Both the position numbers and the translations under genes were made by a program. The notes below the pieces were generated by a model. The model had not been told where the DNA came from. It searched no databases and worked only from the letters and a program-made list of their open reading frames with translations. A stretch of 64,000 nucleotides of DNA, taken from DATHZQ01 sp965216945 (GTDB lineage Bacteria; Actinomycetota; Acidimicrobiia; Spongiisociales; UBA5794). Location: positions 2,480,001-2,544,000 of the forward strand of contig CBDCGU010000003.1 of NCBI GenBank assembly GCA_965216945.1, given 5' to 3'. Of the stretch, positions 8,114 to 15,219 are shown one piece after another. Every line of letters starts with the position of its first letter. The first letter of the stretch is position 1.

Positions 8114-8290
8114 GTGACCACGTGGCCCGTCCTGCTCGTGGCGACGGCGCTCGCGGTTGGTGGGGGAGTGGCGATCTTCGTGCGCGATCTCATCCACGGC
8201 CGCGCCACCAGCCTCCGCACCGTTGCCGAAGCCTTCCTTCCATTCCTCGCGCTGCTCGTGCTCGTCGTGGCGCTCTGGGTGGTTCAGTAG
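8114..8290 (+). CDS. 58-residue two-helix membrane protein
   Basis: A short frame starting at GTG 8114 and ending at TAG 8288-8290. The peptide has two hydrophobic segments (about residues 4-21 and 38-57) separated by a polar charged loop containing VRDLIHGRATSLR, giving a membrane hairpin. It fills the space between the dehydrogenase and the phosphotransferase gene. Its stop codon is part of the probable -10 element (TAGGGT) of the next gene. No homologue is recognised; the amphipathic layout and lack of any better use of this gap are the evidence that it is real. Confidence 0.5.
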   Translation: MTTWPVLLVATALAVGGGVAIFVRDLIHGRATSLRTVAEAFLPFLALLVLVVALWVVQ

Positions 8291-8293
8291 GGT
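8288..8293 (+). promoter_or_regulatory. Leaderless -10 element of the phosphotransferase gene
   Basis: TAGGGT ends 6 nt before GTG 8300 and includes the stop codon of the upstream small protein. Confidence 0.45.
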
Positions 8294-8299
8294 TCCGCC

Positions 8300-9346
8300 G
8301 TGGCGCACGACACCGCACCGATCCGTCCTGAGGAAGCGTTCGACCACGACCGCGTCGCCGCGTATCTCCACGCCGAGTTGCCGGAACTGGTGGGTGGGCA
8401 CACGATCGTCTTCGACCAGTTTCCTGGCGGTGCCGCCAACCTCACCTACCGGGCGATGGCGGGCGACGTCGAGCTGGTCCTGCGCCGGGCCCCGCTCGGT
8501 CCGGTGGCGGAAGGTGCGCACGACATGGAGCGGGAGCATCGTGTCCTGTCGCGGTTGTGGCGGGCATTTCCCAAAGCGCCTCGGGCCTACGCCTATTGCG
8601 AGGATCCGGATGTCATGGGCAAGCCGTTCTTCGTCATGGAACGGCGGCGGGGCTGGGTGATCCGTGCATCGTGGCCGCCTGAGTTCGGCGACGACGAGGG
8701 AGTACGCCGGACGCTTGCGATCAATGTCGTGCGGACGCTCGCCGAGCTTCACCAGGTGGATCCCGACGAGGTGGGTCTCGGCGACTTGGGTAGGCCGGAC
8801 GGCTTCGTGCAGCGCCAGATCGAGGGTTGGGCACGGCGCTGGGACGCTGCCAAGACTCGGGACGTGGCGGCGATGGACGAGGCACGGAGGCTGCTGCAAA
8901 CAGGCCTTCCGAAGCCACAGGCCGTCTCGATCCTCCACAACGACTACAAGCTCGACAACACGATGGTGTCGGGCGACGGCGAGGTCGTCGCGGTGTTCGA
9001 CTGGGACATGGCGACGCGGGGCGATCCCCTCGTCGACCTCGGGACGTTGCTTGCGTATTGGGCCGAGCCGGACGGCCCCACCTACCCCGTCTTCGGCGAG
9101 CAGGCGGTGACGCTGGCGCCCTACCTCACGAAGGACGAACTGGTGGAGCAGTACGCCGACGTCGCAGGTTTCGACGTCTCGGCCGTTCGCTACTACGAGG
9201 GACTGGCGCTGTACCGCATCGCGGTGATCATCGAGCAGATCTACGCCCGCTATGTAGCGGGGCAGACGTCCGACGCCCGCTTTGCTCGGTTCGAGCCGCT
9301 GGCGCCGTTGCTGGCGGGCGCAGCGGTGGACGTGCTGCGGTCCTGA
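8300..9346 (+). CDS. APH/ACAD10-like phosphotransferase family protein
   Basis: A 348-residue protein of the aminoglycoside-phosphotransferase/choline-kinase fold. The catalytic loop is LHNDYKLDNTMVS (HxDxxxxN; the first Asp acts as base) and the metal-binding motif is VAVFDWDMATRGDP (DWD in place of DFG). The N-lobe contains the Gly-rich FPGGAANLTYR and the Lys-position segment. The length and motifs match the family found next to acyl-CoA dehydrogenases (ACAD10/11-like) more than antibiotic-resistance enzymes. The substrate is unknown. Confidence 0.8.
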   Translation: MAHDTAPIRPEEAFDHDRVAAYLHAELPELVGGHTIVFDQFPGGAANLTYRAMAGDVELVLRRAPLGPVAEGAHDMEREHRVLSRLWRAFPKAPRAYAYCEDPDVMGKPFFVMERRRGWVIRASWPPEFGDDEGVRRTLAINVVRTLAELHQVDPDEVGLGDLGRPDGFVQRQIEGWARRWDAAKTRDVAAMDEARRLLQTGLPKPQAVSILHNDYKLDNTMVSGDGEVVAVFDWDMATRGDPLVDLGTLLAYWAEPDGPTYPVFGEQAVTLAPYLTKDELVEQYADVAGFDVSAVRYYEGLALYRIAVIIEQIYARYVAGQTSDARFARFEPLAPLLAGAAVDVLRS

Positions 9347-9350
9347 TCGG

Positions 9351-9815
9351 TCAACTCACCTCGAGTTCGAGGAGCAGCAGGTGGCTGCTCTCCAACTCGA
9401 CTTCGAAGATCCCGGGGATATCCGCCGTGAAACTGATCTCGGCGGGTGCGGTTGGGGCGACTTCGGCGAACAGGTCGTAGCCGTGCACGTGGACCTCGTC
9501 GGCGACATCGGTGTTGACCACGATTGTCACCTCGTCGCCACGGGCGACGGCGGGGCGTGCGGGACCATCGACCTCGCCGTTCTCCACCGTCACCTCGATG
9601 ACGCCGGGTACGTCGGGCGGTGTGGTTGTCGGGAGTGCGGTCGTCGACGTCACCCGGGCGGTGGTGGTCGTCGCGGACGTCGTGGTCGTGGCCGACGTCT
9701 CTGTCGTGGACGCGGCAGGCGGTTGGGTCGTCGACGGCGCATCGGTCTCGGACGAGTCGCCGCATGCTGCCAATACCACGGCGATGACGACCGTGATCAT
9801 GGGAAGTCGACGCAT
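9351..9815 (-). CDS. Cupredoxin-like lipoprotein
   Basis: A 154-residue exported protein with a signal peptide ending in the lipobox VLAAC, so it should be lipid-anchored at Cys17. A low-complexity Thr/Ser/Ala linker (about 20-65) follows, then a beta-rich domain with VEVTVENG-like opening, HVHGYDLF and a closing GIFEVELESSHLLLLELEV strand pair. The arrangement resembles cupredoxin_1/EfeO-type domains; the HVHGYD loop and SSH could supply copper ligands, but the usual Cys is absent, so metal binding is uncertain. It is convergent with the phosphotransferase gene, 4 bp away. Confidence 0.65.
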   Translation of the reverse strand: MRRLPMITVVIAVVLAACGDSSETDAPSTTQPPAASTTETSATTTTSATTTTARVTSTTALPTTTPPDVPGVIEVTVENGEVDGPARPAVARGDEVTIVVNTDVADEVHVHGYDLFAEVAPTAPAEISFTADIPGIFEVELESSHLLLLELEVS

Positions 9816-9822
9816 GGATCCG

Positions 9823-9828
9823 AGGCTA
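9823..9828 (-). promoter_or_regulatory. Leaderless -10 element of the cupredoxin-like lipoprotein gene
   Basis: On the minus strand TAGCCT ends 7 nt before ATG 9815. Confidence 0.5.
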
Positions 9829-10105
9829 GTGCTCCGTCTCAGAACCTTGGCGATGTTCAGGGCGAGTCAGGGGCGTTGTTGGCAAGGACGCAGGACGCAG
9901 GCGCATTCGTGCAATGCGTCAAGGACGAGGACGCCGCCAGCTGCGGTCCTGGCCGTCCTGAACGCGGCAAATGTTGTGTGACGGGGCACTGGGTGCCATC
10001 GGAGAGCTATCGCTTCCTCCAACGATCTAGTCGCCGCTCCGAGTACGACCGGGAGCCAACGGCAAGGGGCCCCGGTGAGGACGCACCCGCCACGGAAGTT
10101 GTCGA
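9829..10105. other. Intergenic stretch with no recognised gene
   Basis: About 280 bp separating divergent genes. Only shadow frames with atypical composition are present. No RNA gene, terminator or repeat was recognised apart from the promoter at its right edge. Confidence 0.5.
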
Positions 10106-10134
10106 TTGACATTCGGCTCCTTGCGCGTAATGAT
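10106..10134 (+). promoter_or_regulatory. Sigma70-type promoter of the RHH-like gene
   Basis: Consensus TTGACA (10106-10111), 17-bp spacer and AATGAT (10129-10134, 4 of 6 matches). The expected start of transcription falls at about 10141, the A of the start codon, so the mRNA should be leaderless. Confidence 0.55.
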
Positions 10135-10140
10135 GTAATC

Positions 10141-10677
10141 ATGAAAGCGCAGCGGTCCGCCAAGCCCGTCGACCCCGATGAGGTGAGCGACTGGTTCACC
10201 TCGCAGCTGCCCGAGGCATGGTCCGGCGAGCCGCCGGATGTCAGCGTCGACGGTGACGAGATCCTCGTGATGATCCGTATCGAAGACGCCGACCTGGCAG
10301 GCGACGCCAGTAGTGAAGAGCGATTGGCGGCCCGCAAGGCGCGGATCGGTCACTTCCGCGAGGAGACCCGTGGCAAGCGGATGGAGATCGCCGCAGCCGC
10401 AGAGGTCCGCTTCGACCGCAAGGTGTCATGGGGCGTCCGCAGCGGTGAGGTCGGCGTGATCTTCACCCACCTCTCCATTCCGGCCATGACCCGTCTTCGC
10501 ATCAGGGAGCGGATGGTCCTCGACACTCTGATCGACGCCGGCGTTGCCCGCAGCCGCTCCGATGCGCTGGCGTGGTGTGTGCGGCTCGTGGGGAAGAACC
10601 TCGACGAATGGCTACAAGATCTGCGCGAGGCGATGGTCCACGTCGAGGAGGTGCGCAAGCGCGGACCGGACGCATAG
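10141..10677 (+). CDS. Conserved hypothetical protein with RHH-like C-terminus
   Basis: A 178-residue soluble, charged protein of unknown function. The segment from about residue 122, MTRLRIRERMVLDTLIDAGVARSRSDALAWCVRLVG, follows the spacing of a ribbon-helix-helix DNA-binding motif (strand, LDxLIxxG, SRSDAL, helix). The N-terminal part begins with a DEVSDWFTSQLPEAW segment and a mixed alpha/beta region and is not recognised. ATG 10141 fits the promoter. It could be an antitoxin-like or transcriptional regulator, but no toxin gene is adjacent. The function is open. Confidence 0.6.
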   Translation: MKAQRSAKPVDPDEVSDWFTSQLPEAWSGEPPDVSVDGDEILVMIRIEDADLAGDASSEERLAARKARIGHFREETRGKRMEIAAAAEVRFDRKVSWGVRSGEVGVIFTHLSIPAMTRLRIRERMVLDTLIDAGVARSRSDALAWCVRLVGKNLDEWLQDLREAMVHVEEVRKRGPDA

Positions 10678-10755
10678 GGACTCCCCACCTTGCGGCTTCG
10701 CCCCGCTCGTCGCCCACTCCGGCGGCGGCTTGCCGTCGTAAGGGCGTTGGGGCTC

Positions 10756-10784
10756 TTGCGGTGGGTTGGGGTCGGGGGTACATT
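10756..10784 (+). promoter_or_regulatory. Promoter of the DAHP synthase leader
   Basis: TTGCGG (10756-10761), 17-bp spacer and TACATT (10779-10784). The predicted start near 10790-10792 lies just ahead of the leader-peptide ATG at 10795. Confidence 0.4.
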
Positions 10785-10794
10785 GGTCGGCGAC

Positions 10795-10863
10795 ATGCAG
10801 CGGCAGTACTTCTTTGCGTATTCCTTTGCCGGGCTTTCGGCCCGGGTCGAGGGAGCGCGCTGA
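10795..10863 (+). CDS. Tyr/Phe-rich attenuator leader peptide
   Basis: A 22-codon frame reading MQRQYFFAYSFAG and on to TGA 10861-10863. Five of residues 5-11 are Tyr or Phe (Y5, F6, F7, Y9, F11). It precedes a terminator hairpin and the DAHP synthase gene, the first enzyme of aromatic amino acid synthesis. This is the layout of transcription attenuation by ribosome stalling when charged tRNA-Tyr or tRNA-Phe is scarce. The peptide itself is not expected to have a function. Confidence 0.8.
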   Translation: MQRQYFFAYSFAGLSARVEGAR

Positions 10864-10899
10864 GTACGACCACCGCCACCGCACCACCAACCCGAAGCC
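10829..10899 (+). promoter_or_regulatory. Antiterminator region of the DAHP synthase attenuator
   Basis: GGCTTTCGG at 10832-10840, inside the leader-peptide frame, can pair with CCGAAGCC at 10892-10899 (the 5' arm of the terminator) with one bulged U. It also forms a local hairpin (CCGGGC 10829-10834 with GCCCGG 10840-10845). A ribosome stalled at the Tyr/Phe codons leaves this region free to act; a ribosome reaching the stop codon covers or passes it and lets the terminator fold. Confidence 0.55.
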
Positions 10900-10919
10900 G
10901 AGAGCGGCTTCGGGTTTTT
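10891..10919 (+). terminator. Attenuator terminator upstream of DAHP synthase
   Basis: A perfect 10-bp stem (CCCGAAGCCG / CGGCTTCGGG) with AGAG loop, followed directly by TTTTT (10915-10919). It lies between the leader peptide and the DAHP synthase start, so it is a conditional terminator. Confidence 0.85.
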
Positions 10920-10955
10920 GCATTCCTGGAGCCGCCGTCACTCCAGGAGACACCC

Positions 10956-12044
10956 GTGACCAGCGAGCAGCCAACCCCAGCCAGGTCCGAACCGGTGCTG
11001 AAGAGCCACCGGCGATCCGACGACGTCTCGACGACGATCGTGACCGTGGGAAACATCGTCTTCGGCGATGGCTCGTATCCCGTGATCGCCGGCCCCGTCG
11101 CCGTGGAGAGCGAGGAGCAGGTCGTCGGCGTCGCGAAGGGAATCGCCGAGGCCGGCGCCTCGATGTTGCGCGGCGGCACCTTTCGGGCAGAGAACTCTCC
11201 GTACAGCTTCCGTGGTCTCGGCCGTGAGGGACTGTGGTTTCTGGAGCATGCCGGCCGCGAGACGGGCCTCCCTGTGGTCACCGAGGTCATCGAGCACAGC
11301 CACGTCGCCGAGGCCGCCCATCACGCCGACATGCTCGAAGTAGGTCCCGACAACATGCAGAACTTCTCCTTGTTGCGCGATGTGGGCAAGGCGGGGAGGC
11401 CGGTGCTGCTCCATCGCGGGCCATCGGCCACGATCGACGAGTGGCTCATGGCCGCGGAGTACATCCTGGCGGAGGGCAACGAGCAGGTCGTTCTCTGTGA
11501 GCGTGGCAGCCGGACGTTCGATCCTCGCACCAGCGACACCCTCGACATCTCCGCCATCCCGGTGGTGCAGCGCATGTCACATCTGCCCGTGATCATCGAC
11601 CCCGCACCGACGAAGGGTGGCGAGGACCTCGTCGGCCCCCTGGCGCTGGCGGGCCGGTCCGTCGGGGCCGACGGGCTGAGCGTGCTGGTGCATTCCGACC
11701 CCATGCGATCGCGGGCCGGCAACGGTAGCCAGCTCGACCTCGCGGCGTTTGCCAGACTCATGGACCGGCTCGGCATCCCGTCGCTGCGCGACGAGATCGA
11801 CCGCATCGACCGCGAGCTGGTGAGACTCGTCGCCCGCCGGCTCCACAGCTCCGTCGAGATCGCCAAGATCAAAGCGACCAGAGGGCTTGCCATGCGGTCG
11901 CCGGATCGTGAGGCTGAGCTGATCGAGGAGGCCAAGGACGATGCCCGCAAGTTGGGGATCGATCCCGGATACGTCGCCGAGCTGATGACCTTGGTTCTCG
12001 CCCACAGTCGGATCGCCCAGCAACGGGCACTGGCCGACGACTAG
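10956..12044 (+). CDS. 3-Deoxy-7-phosphoheptulonate synthase fused to chorismate mutase
   Basis: A 362-residue bifunctional enzyme. Residues about 40-265 are a type I-beta DAHP synthase (KDO8P/DAHP TIM barrel): PVIAGPVAVESEEQ, RGGTFRAENSPYSF, DMLEVGPDNMQNF, LLHRG, CERGSRTF and PVIIDPAPTKGG are the substrate and metal loops. It condenses phosphoenolpyruvate and erythrose 4-phosphate. Residues about 275-362, opening LRDEIDRIDRELVRLVARR, are an AroQ-type chorismate mutase helix bundle, which makes prephenate for Phe and Tyr and may serve for feedback sensing. Start GTG 10956 has AGGAGA 5 nt upstream. Expression should follow Tyr/Phe supply through the attenuator. Confidence 0.92.
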   Translation: MTSEQPTPARSEPVLKSHRRSDDVSTTIVTVGNIVFGDGSYPVIAGPVAVESEEQVVGVAKGIAEAGASMLRGGTFRAENSPYSFRGLGREGLWFLEHAGRETGLPVVTEVIEHSHVAEAAHHADMLEVGPDNMQNFSLLRDVGKAGRPVLLHRGPSATIDEWLMAAEYILAEGNEQVVLCERGSRTFDPRTSDTLDISAIPVVQRMSHLPVIIDPAPTKGGEDLVGPLALAGRSVGADGLSVLVHSDPMRSRAGNGSQLDLAAFARLMDRLGIPSLRDEIDRIDRELVRLVARRLHSSVEIAKIKATRGLAMRSPDREAELIEEAKDDARKLGIDPGYVAELMTLVLAHSRIAQQRALADD

Positions 12045-12126
12045 ACCAATAGTCGTTCTCCCGCAGCCGTCGGTTGCTGAACGAGCTGTCCCGGAGCCCT
12101 GGACCGGCGCCCGTAGGAGCACGCCC

Positions 12127-12132
12127 TAACCT
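12127..12132 (+). promoter_or_regulatory. Leaderless -10 element of tag
   Basis: TAACCT ends 6 nt before ATG 12139; the same hexamer and spacing recur before GTG 55225. Confidence 0.5.
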
Positions 12133-12138
12133 CCGCCC

Positions 12139-12771
12139 ATGGAGCCACATGTCGTTGTCGGAGACGACGGGGTCGCACGGTGCTGGTGGGGTGCTTCCAC
12201 GCCGGACTACGTGCCCTACCACGACGATGAGTGGGGCCTGCCGGTCGACGACGATCATCTGCTCTTCGAGAAGCTGTGTCTCGAGGGGTTCCAGTCCGGG
12301 CTGTCGTGGCTGACCATCCTCCGCAAGCGGTCCGACTTCCGCCGAGTCTTCCACGACTTCGACTACGAGCGGGTCGCAGCCATGGGCGTCGCGGATGTGG
12401 AGCGCCTGCTTCAGGATGCCTCGATCGTGAGACATCGTCGCAAGATCGAATCGACGATCAACAACGCCCGCAAGGCCATCGATCTCGCAGACGAATATGG
12501 GTCGCTCGGTGCCTTCTTCTGGAAGTACGAACCGACGGTGGCGTCGCCGGCCCTCGCCAGCGAGAGTGCGGAGAGCTGGCAGATGGCCAAAGACCTGAAG
12601 CGGCGCGGATTCACGTTTGTGGGCCCGACGACGGCCTACGCCTTCATGCAGGCCATGGGCATCGTGAACGACCATCTCGAAGGGTGCGACGCCGCCGCTC
12701 GCTGCGAGCTGGCGCGGGCGGCGTTCGTGCGGCCGGCTGTCGCGCCGGGCGCAGGCGAGCGACCGGGCTGA
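12139..12771 (+). CDS. tag: DNA-3-methyladenine glycosylase I
   Basis: A 210-residue Tag-family base-excision enzyme that removes 3-methyladenine from alkylated DNA. The zinc-snap ligands are visible as C15, H28 (in YHDDEWG), H179 and C183 (NDHLEGC). The HhH-like core carries LFEKLCLEGFQSGLSWLTILRKR and FVGPTTAYAFMQAMGIVNDH, typical of the family. The C-terminal tail is Ala/Pro-rich. A TIR-domain gene starts 31 bp downstream on the same strand without its own TAnnnT element, so the two are probably one transcription unit. Confidence 0.92.
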   Translation: MEPHVVVGDDGVARCWWGASTPDYVPYHDDEWGLPVDDDHLLFEKLCLEGFQSGLSWLTILRKRSDFRRVFHDFDYERVAAMGVADVERLLQDASIVRHRRKIESTINNARKAIDLADEYGSLGAFFWKYEPTVASPALASESAESWQMAKDLKRRGFTFVGPTTAYAFMQAMGIVNDHLEGCDAAARCELARAAFVRPAVAPGAGERPG

Positions 12772-12802
12772 TGGCCGATCGAGATCGGCTGAAGGGTCGA
12801 AC

Positions 12803-13801
12803 GTGAGCCGGGTGTTCATCTCGTACCTGCGCAACGACTCGGCCGCCGACACCGGCCGACTCCACGACACGCTGACCGGGTTGCTGGGCAGCGAAGTCCT
12901 GTTCAAGGACGTGGCGGATCTCGAGTTCGGCGACAGCTGGAAGCTGGCCGTCCACGAGGCACTGTCGGACTCCGTGGTGGTGCTCGTCGTCATGGGTCCT
13001 CAATGGCATCCCTCCCCGGCGATCCTGTTCGAGCTGGATGCAGCCCTCTCCAGCAACGTGAGGGTGGTTCCCGTGCTCGTGAGAGACGCACGGATCGAGG
13101 ACGTCACCCGTGACCTGCCCGAGTCGCTGGAGCGCCTCCGTGATCAGCATGCGATCTCGCTCGACCACGATCGGTGGCATCGCGACTGCGAGCGACTGGC
13201 GGACTGGCTGAGGAGCGTCCTGGAGGATCCGCACAGCCCCAAGGTGCGGCTCGACGAACGCCCTGATGCGAACGAGCTGCTCGATCGTGAGCCATCGCCC
13301 GGCGACAGGGACGGGCTGTTGAGCCACGCCCGGGATCTGGCGGAGAGCCTGGACGATCCGAGCATCTGGGAGACAGCGAAGCAGCAACACGCCACGTTCT
13401 ATGACGAGCTGCGCGCCGCGGGCTCGCTCTCTGCGAGGACGAAGCTTGCATCGACGGTCGAGGAGGCACGCCGCCGGCTGAGGGTGGAGCACTCGATCGG
13501 TGAGCTTCTGTCCCGGCGGCCTGCAGAGAAGGGAGCCGAGGGGGCCCTGTGCAGCTACGCCGGCCGGCTCGGCGAGTATCTCGACGACCCCGCCATCGCC
13601 CGGCGTGCCGCGCTCGAACTGGAGGATTTCGAGGAGCAGCTCAGCGAGATCTCGAGGACGCGAGGTGACAGCGGCAACCCACGCGCCCCGCAGCTGGCAT
13701 TGAACGAGATCGTCGACGACGCGATGGGCCGGCTCGCCGCCGAGCTTCCGGGCATCACGCGGCGGCATCCTCATCGGGAGTGGCCCGGGAACCCGGCATG
13801 A
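12803..13801 (+). CDS. TIR-domain protein with duplicated helical tail
   Basis: A 332-residue protein. Residues 1-140 are a TIR_2 domain: RVFISYLRND opening, LFKDVADLEFGDSW loop, alternating strands and ILFELDAALSSNVRVVPVLV, where Glu77 takes the position of the NADase catalytic Glu in bacterial and SARM1 TIR domains. The remainder is helical and contains two copies of a unit of about 48 residues (157-203 and 233-280) sharing ELL-R-P---G--G-L--A--L-E-LDDP-I and an F--(E/D)-L end. The tail is not recognised and may be an oligomerisation or sensing module. GTG 12803 has GAAGGG 6-7 nt upstream. A role in NAD-depleting defence is possible, but no partner STAND, Sir2 or cyclase gene is adjacent. 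Confidence 0.75.
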   Translation: MSRVFISYLRNDSAADTGRLHDTLTGLLGSEVLFKDVADLEFGDSWKLAVHEALSDSVVVLVVMGPQWHPSPAILFELDAALSSNVRVVPVLVRDARIEDVTRDLPESLERLRDQHAISLDHDRWHRDCERLADWLRSVLEDPHSPKVRLDERPDANELLDREPSPGDRDGLLSHARDLAESLDDPSIWETAKQQHATFYDELRAAGSLSARTKLASTVEEARRRLRVEHSIGELLSRRPAEKGAEGALCSYAGRLGEYLDDPAIARRAALELEDFEEQLSEISRTRGDSGNPRAPQLALNEIVDDAMGRLAAELPGITRRHPHREWPGNPA

Positions 13802-13843
13802 TCACCGCAGCCCTCGCCTTCCGGCTAGCGGTTGTCGCCGTTC

Positions 13844-13849
13844 TAATCT
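13844..13849 (+). promoter_or_regulatory. Leaderless -10 element of the geranylgeranyl reductase gene
   Basis: TAATCT ends 7 nt before ATG 13857. Confidence 0.5.
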
Positions 13850-13856
13850 CGCCTCC

Positions 13857-15116
13857 ATGACACCTGACGTCCTCGTCGTCGGCGGCGGGCCCGCCGGCGC
13901 CGCCACCGCCTACTGGCTCGCCCGTGACGGATTGTCCGTCCTGGTCGCCGAGAAGAAGAGCTATCCCCGCGCCAAGACCTGCGGCGACGGTCTCACGCCG
14001 CGTGCCATCAAGCAGCTCACCGACATGGGGTTCGACTTCGATGTGCCCGAGCTGCACAAGATCGTCGGGTTGCGCGCCTACTCGGGTGAGCTGAAGTTGG
14101 AGCTGACGTGGCCCCAGCACTCCAGCTACCCCGATTGGGGTGCGGTGATGCGGCGTAGCGACCTCGACATGCAGGTTGCGTCACTGGCCGAGAAGCAGGG
14201 CGCCGTGATCCGGCAGCGCAACGAAGCCGTTGCGGTGGTCGAAGACGGTCGGCTGGTTGGTGTCGACCTCCGACAGAAGGACGCCTCGGGCGTCGTCGAC
14301 GCCGAACGGGTCACGCCCAAGATCGTCGTCATCGCCGACGGCTCGCTCTCACGGTTCGGACGAAAGCTCGGCACGGCGCGCCGCAAGGACTACCCCTACG
14401 GTTTGGCGGTTCGCGGCTATTTTGCCAGCCCGAACTCGACCGATGGATACATGGAGAGCCAGCTCGACATTCACGATGCCGAGGGCCGTTCGATGCCCGG
14501 CTACGGCTGGATCTTCCCGCTCGGCGACGGTGCCATCAATGTGGGGGTCGGCGTGCTGTCCACGTTCAAGAACTGGAAGGACGTCAACACCTCGAAGACG
14601 CTGGCGGCCTACGTCGATGCGCTCCCACCCCACTGGCAGGTGACGGCGGACGAAGCGATCACGGAGCCCGTCGGAGGCAAACTGCCGATGTCGTTCTCCG
14701 TCGGGCCCAAGGTCGGCCGCAACTGGCTGACCGTGGGTGATGCAGCCGGGGCAGTGAACCCGTTCAACGGTGAGGGCATCGATTATGCCTACGAGACCGG
14801 GCGCATGGCCGCTCCCCACATCGCCGCAGCCGTCGCAACCGGTGACACGACCTTGCTGTGGCGCTACCGGCAGCAGCTCGATGACGAGTACGCCGCCTAC
14901 CACCGGGTGGCACGGGCCTTCGCCATCGCCATCGGGAACCCGCGGCTCATGCGGAGCCTCACCCGGATCGGCTTGCGTTCCCGGCCATTGATGGAGTGGG
15001 TGCTCAAGGTGATGGCGAACCTGCTCGAACCGGAGGAGCTCGGGATGGAAGAACGGATCTACCGGGCGGTGGAGAGAGTCGTGGCGCTCGGCCCCGAACC
15101 ACTGGTGCGCAACTGA
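13857..15116 (+). CDS. Geranylgeranyl reductase family (menaquinone side-chain reductase-like)
   Basis: A 419-residue FAD-dependent reductase. It has the N-terminal dinucleotide motif VLVVGGGPAGAATAYWLAR, the family motif YPRAKTCGDGLTPRA, the GYGWIFPLGDGAINVGVG substrate-cavity strand and LTVGDAAGAVNPFNGEGIDYA for FAD. Family members saturate isoprenoid double bonds; in actinobacteria MenJ-type enzymes reduce one unit of the menaquinone tail. Its position 103 bp before nuoA, as in several actinobacterial genomes, fits a role in making the quinone used by complex I. The exact substrate is inferred. Confidence 0.85.
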   Translation: MTPDVLVVGGGPAGAATAYWLARDGLSVLVAEKKSYPRAKTCGDGLTPRAIKQLTDMGFDFDVPELHKIVGLRAYSGELKLELTWPQHSSYPDWGAVMRRSDLDMQVASLAEKQGAVIRQRNEAVAVVEDGRLVGVDLRQKDASGVVDAERVTPKIVVIADGSLSRFGRKLGTARRKDYPYGLAVRGYFASPNSTDGYMESQLDIHDAEGRSMPGYGWIFPLGDGAINVGVGVLSTFKNWKDVNTSKTLAAYVDALPPHWQVTADEAITEPVGGKLPMSFSVGPKVGRNWLTVGDAAGAVNPFNGEGIDYAYETGRMAAPHIAAAVATGDTTLLWRYRQQLDDEYAAYHRVARAFAIAIGNPRLMRSLTRIGLRSRPLMEWVLKVMANLLEPEELGMEERIYRAVERVVALGPEPLVRN

Positions 15117-15186
15117 CCGATTGCCCTACGGCGCCCGACCGCCGCATGCCGTGGCGGATTGATTTTGGACCAACCGAGGTGGTTCC

Positions 15187-15192
15187 TAATCT
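15187..15192 (+). promoter_or_regulatory. Probable -10 element of the first nuo operon
   Basis: TAATCT with TTGGAC 16 bp upstream (15165-15170). The implied 5' UTR of about 20 nt contains GAGAGGAG as ribosome-binding site for nuoA. The match to consensus is weak. Confidence 0.35.
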
Positions 15193-15219
15193 CCGATCCC
15201 GAGAGGAGCCGCCGCCACC

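Noticed and set aside
9511..9981. 156-codon Val/Ala/Thr-rich frame on the plus strand
   Set aside because: It is the complement of the Thr-rich linker of the minus-strand lipoprotein; repeated codons create the frame by chance.
9282..10109. 275-codon plus-strand frame across the cupredoxin-like gene
   Set aside because: Low-complexity Gly/Arg/Cys composition, antisense to a gene with a clear signal peptide and lipobox.
10678..10755. Possible coding start of DAHP synthase upstream of the attenuator (open frame from 10572)
   Set aside because: The frame runs through the leader peptide and terminator hairpin; the true start at GTG 10956 has a good ribosome-binding site and matches the enzyme length.
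12803..13801. A known TIR-STAND or TIR-SIR2 (Thoeris-like) defence operon
   Set aside because: Only a single TIR gene is present; neighbours are tag and geranylgeranyl reductase, with no Sir2, SLOG or NTPase gene adjacent.
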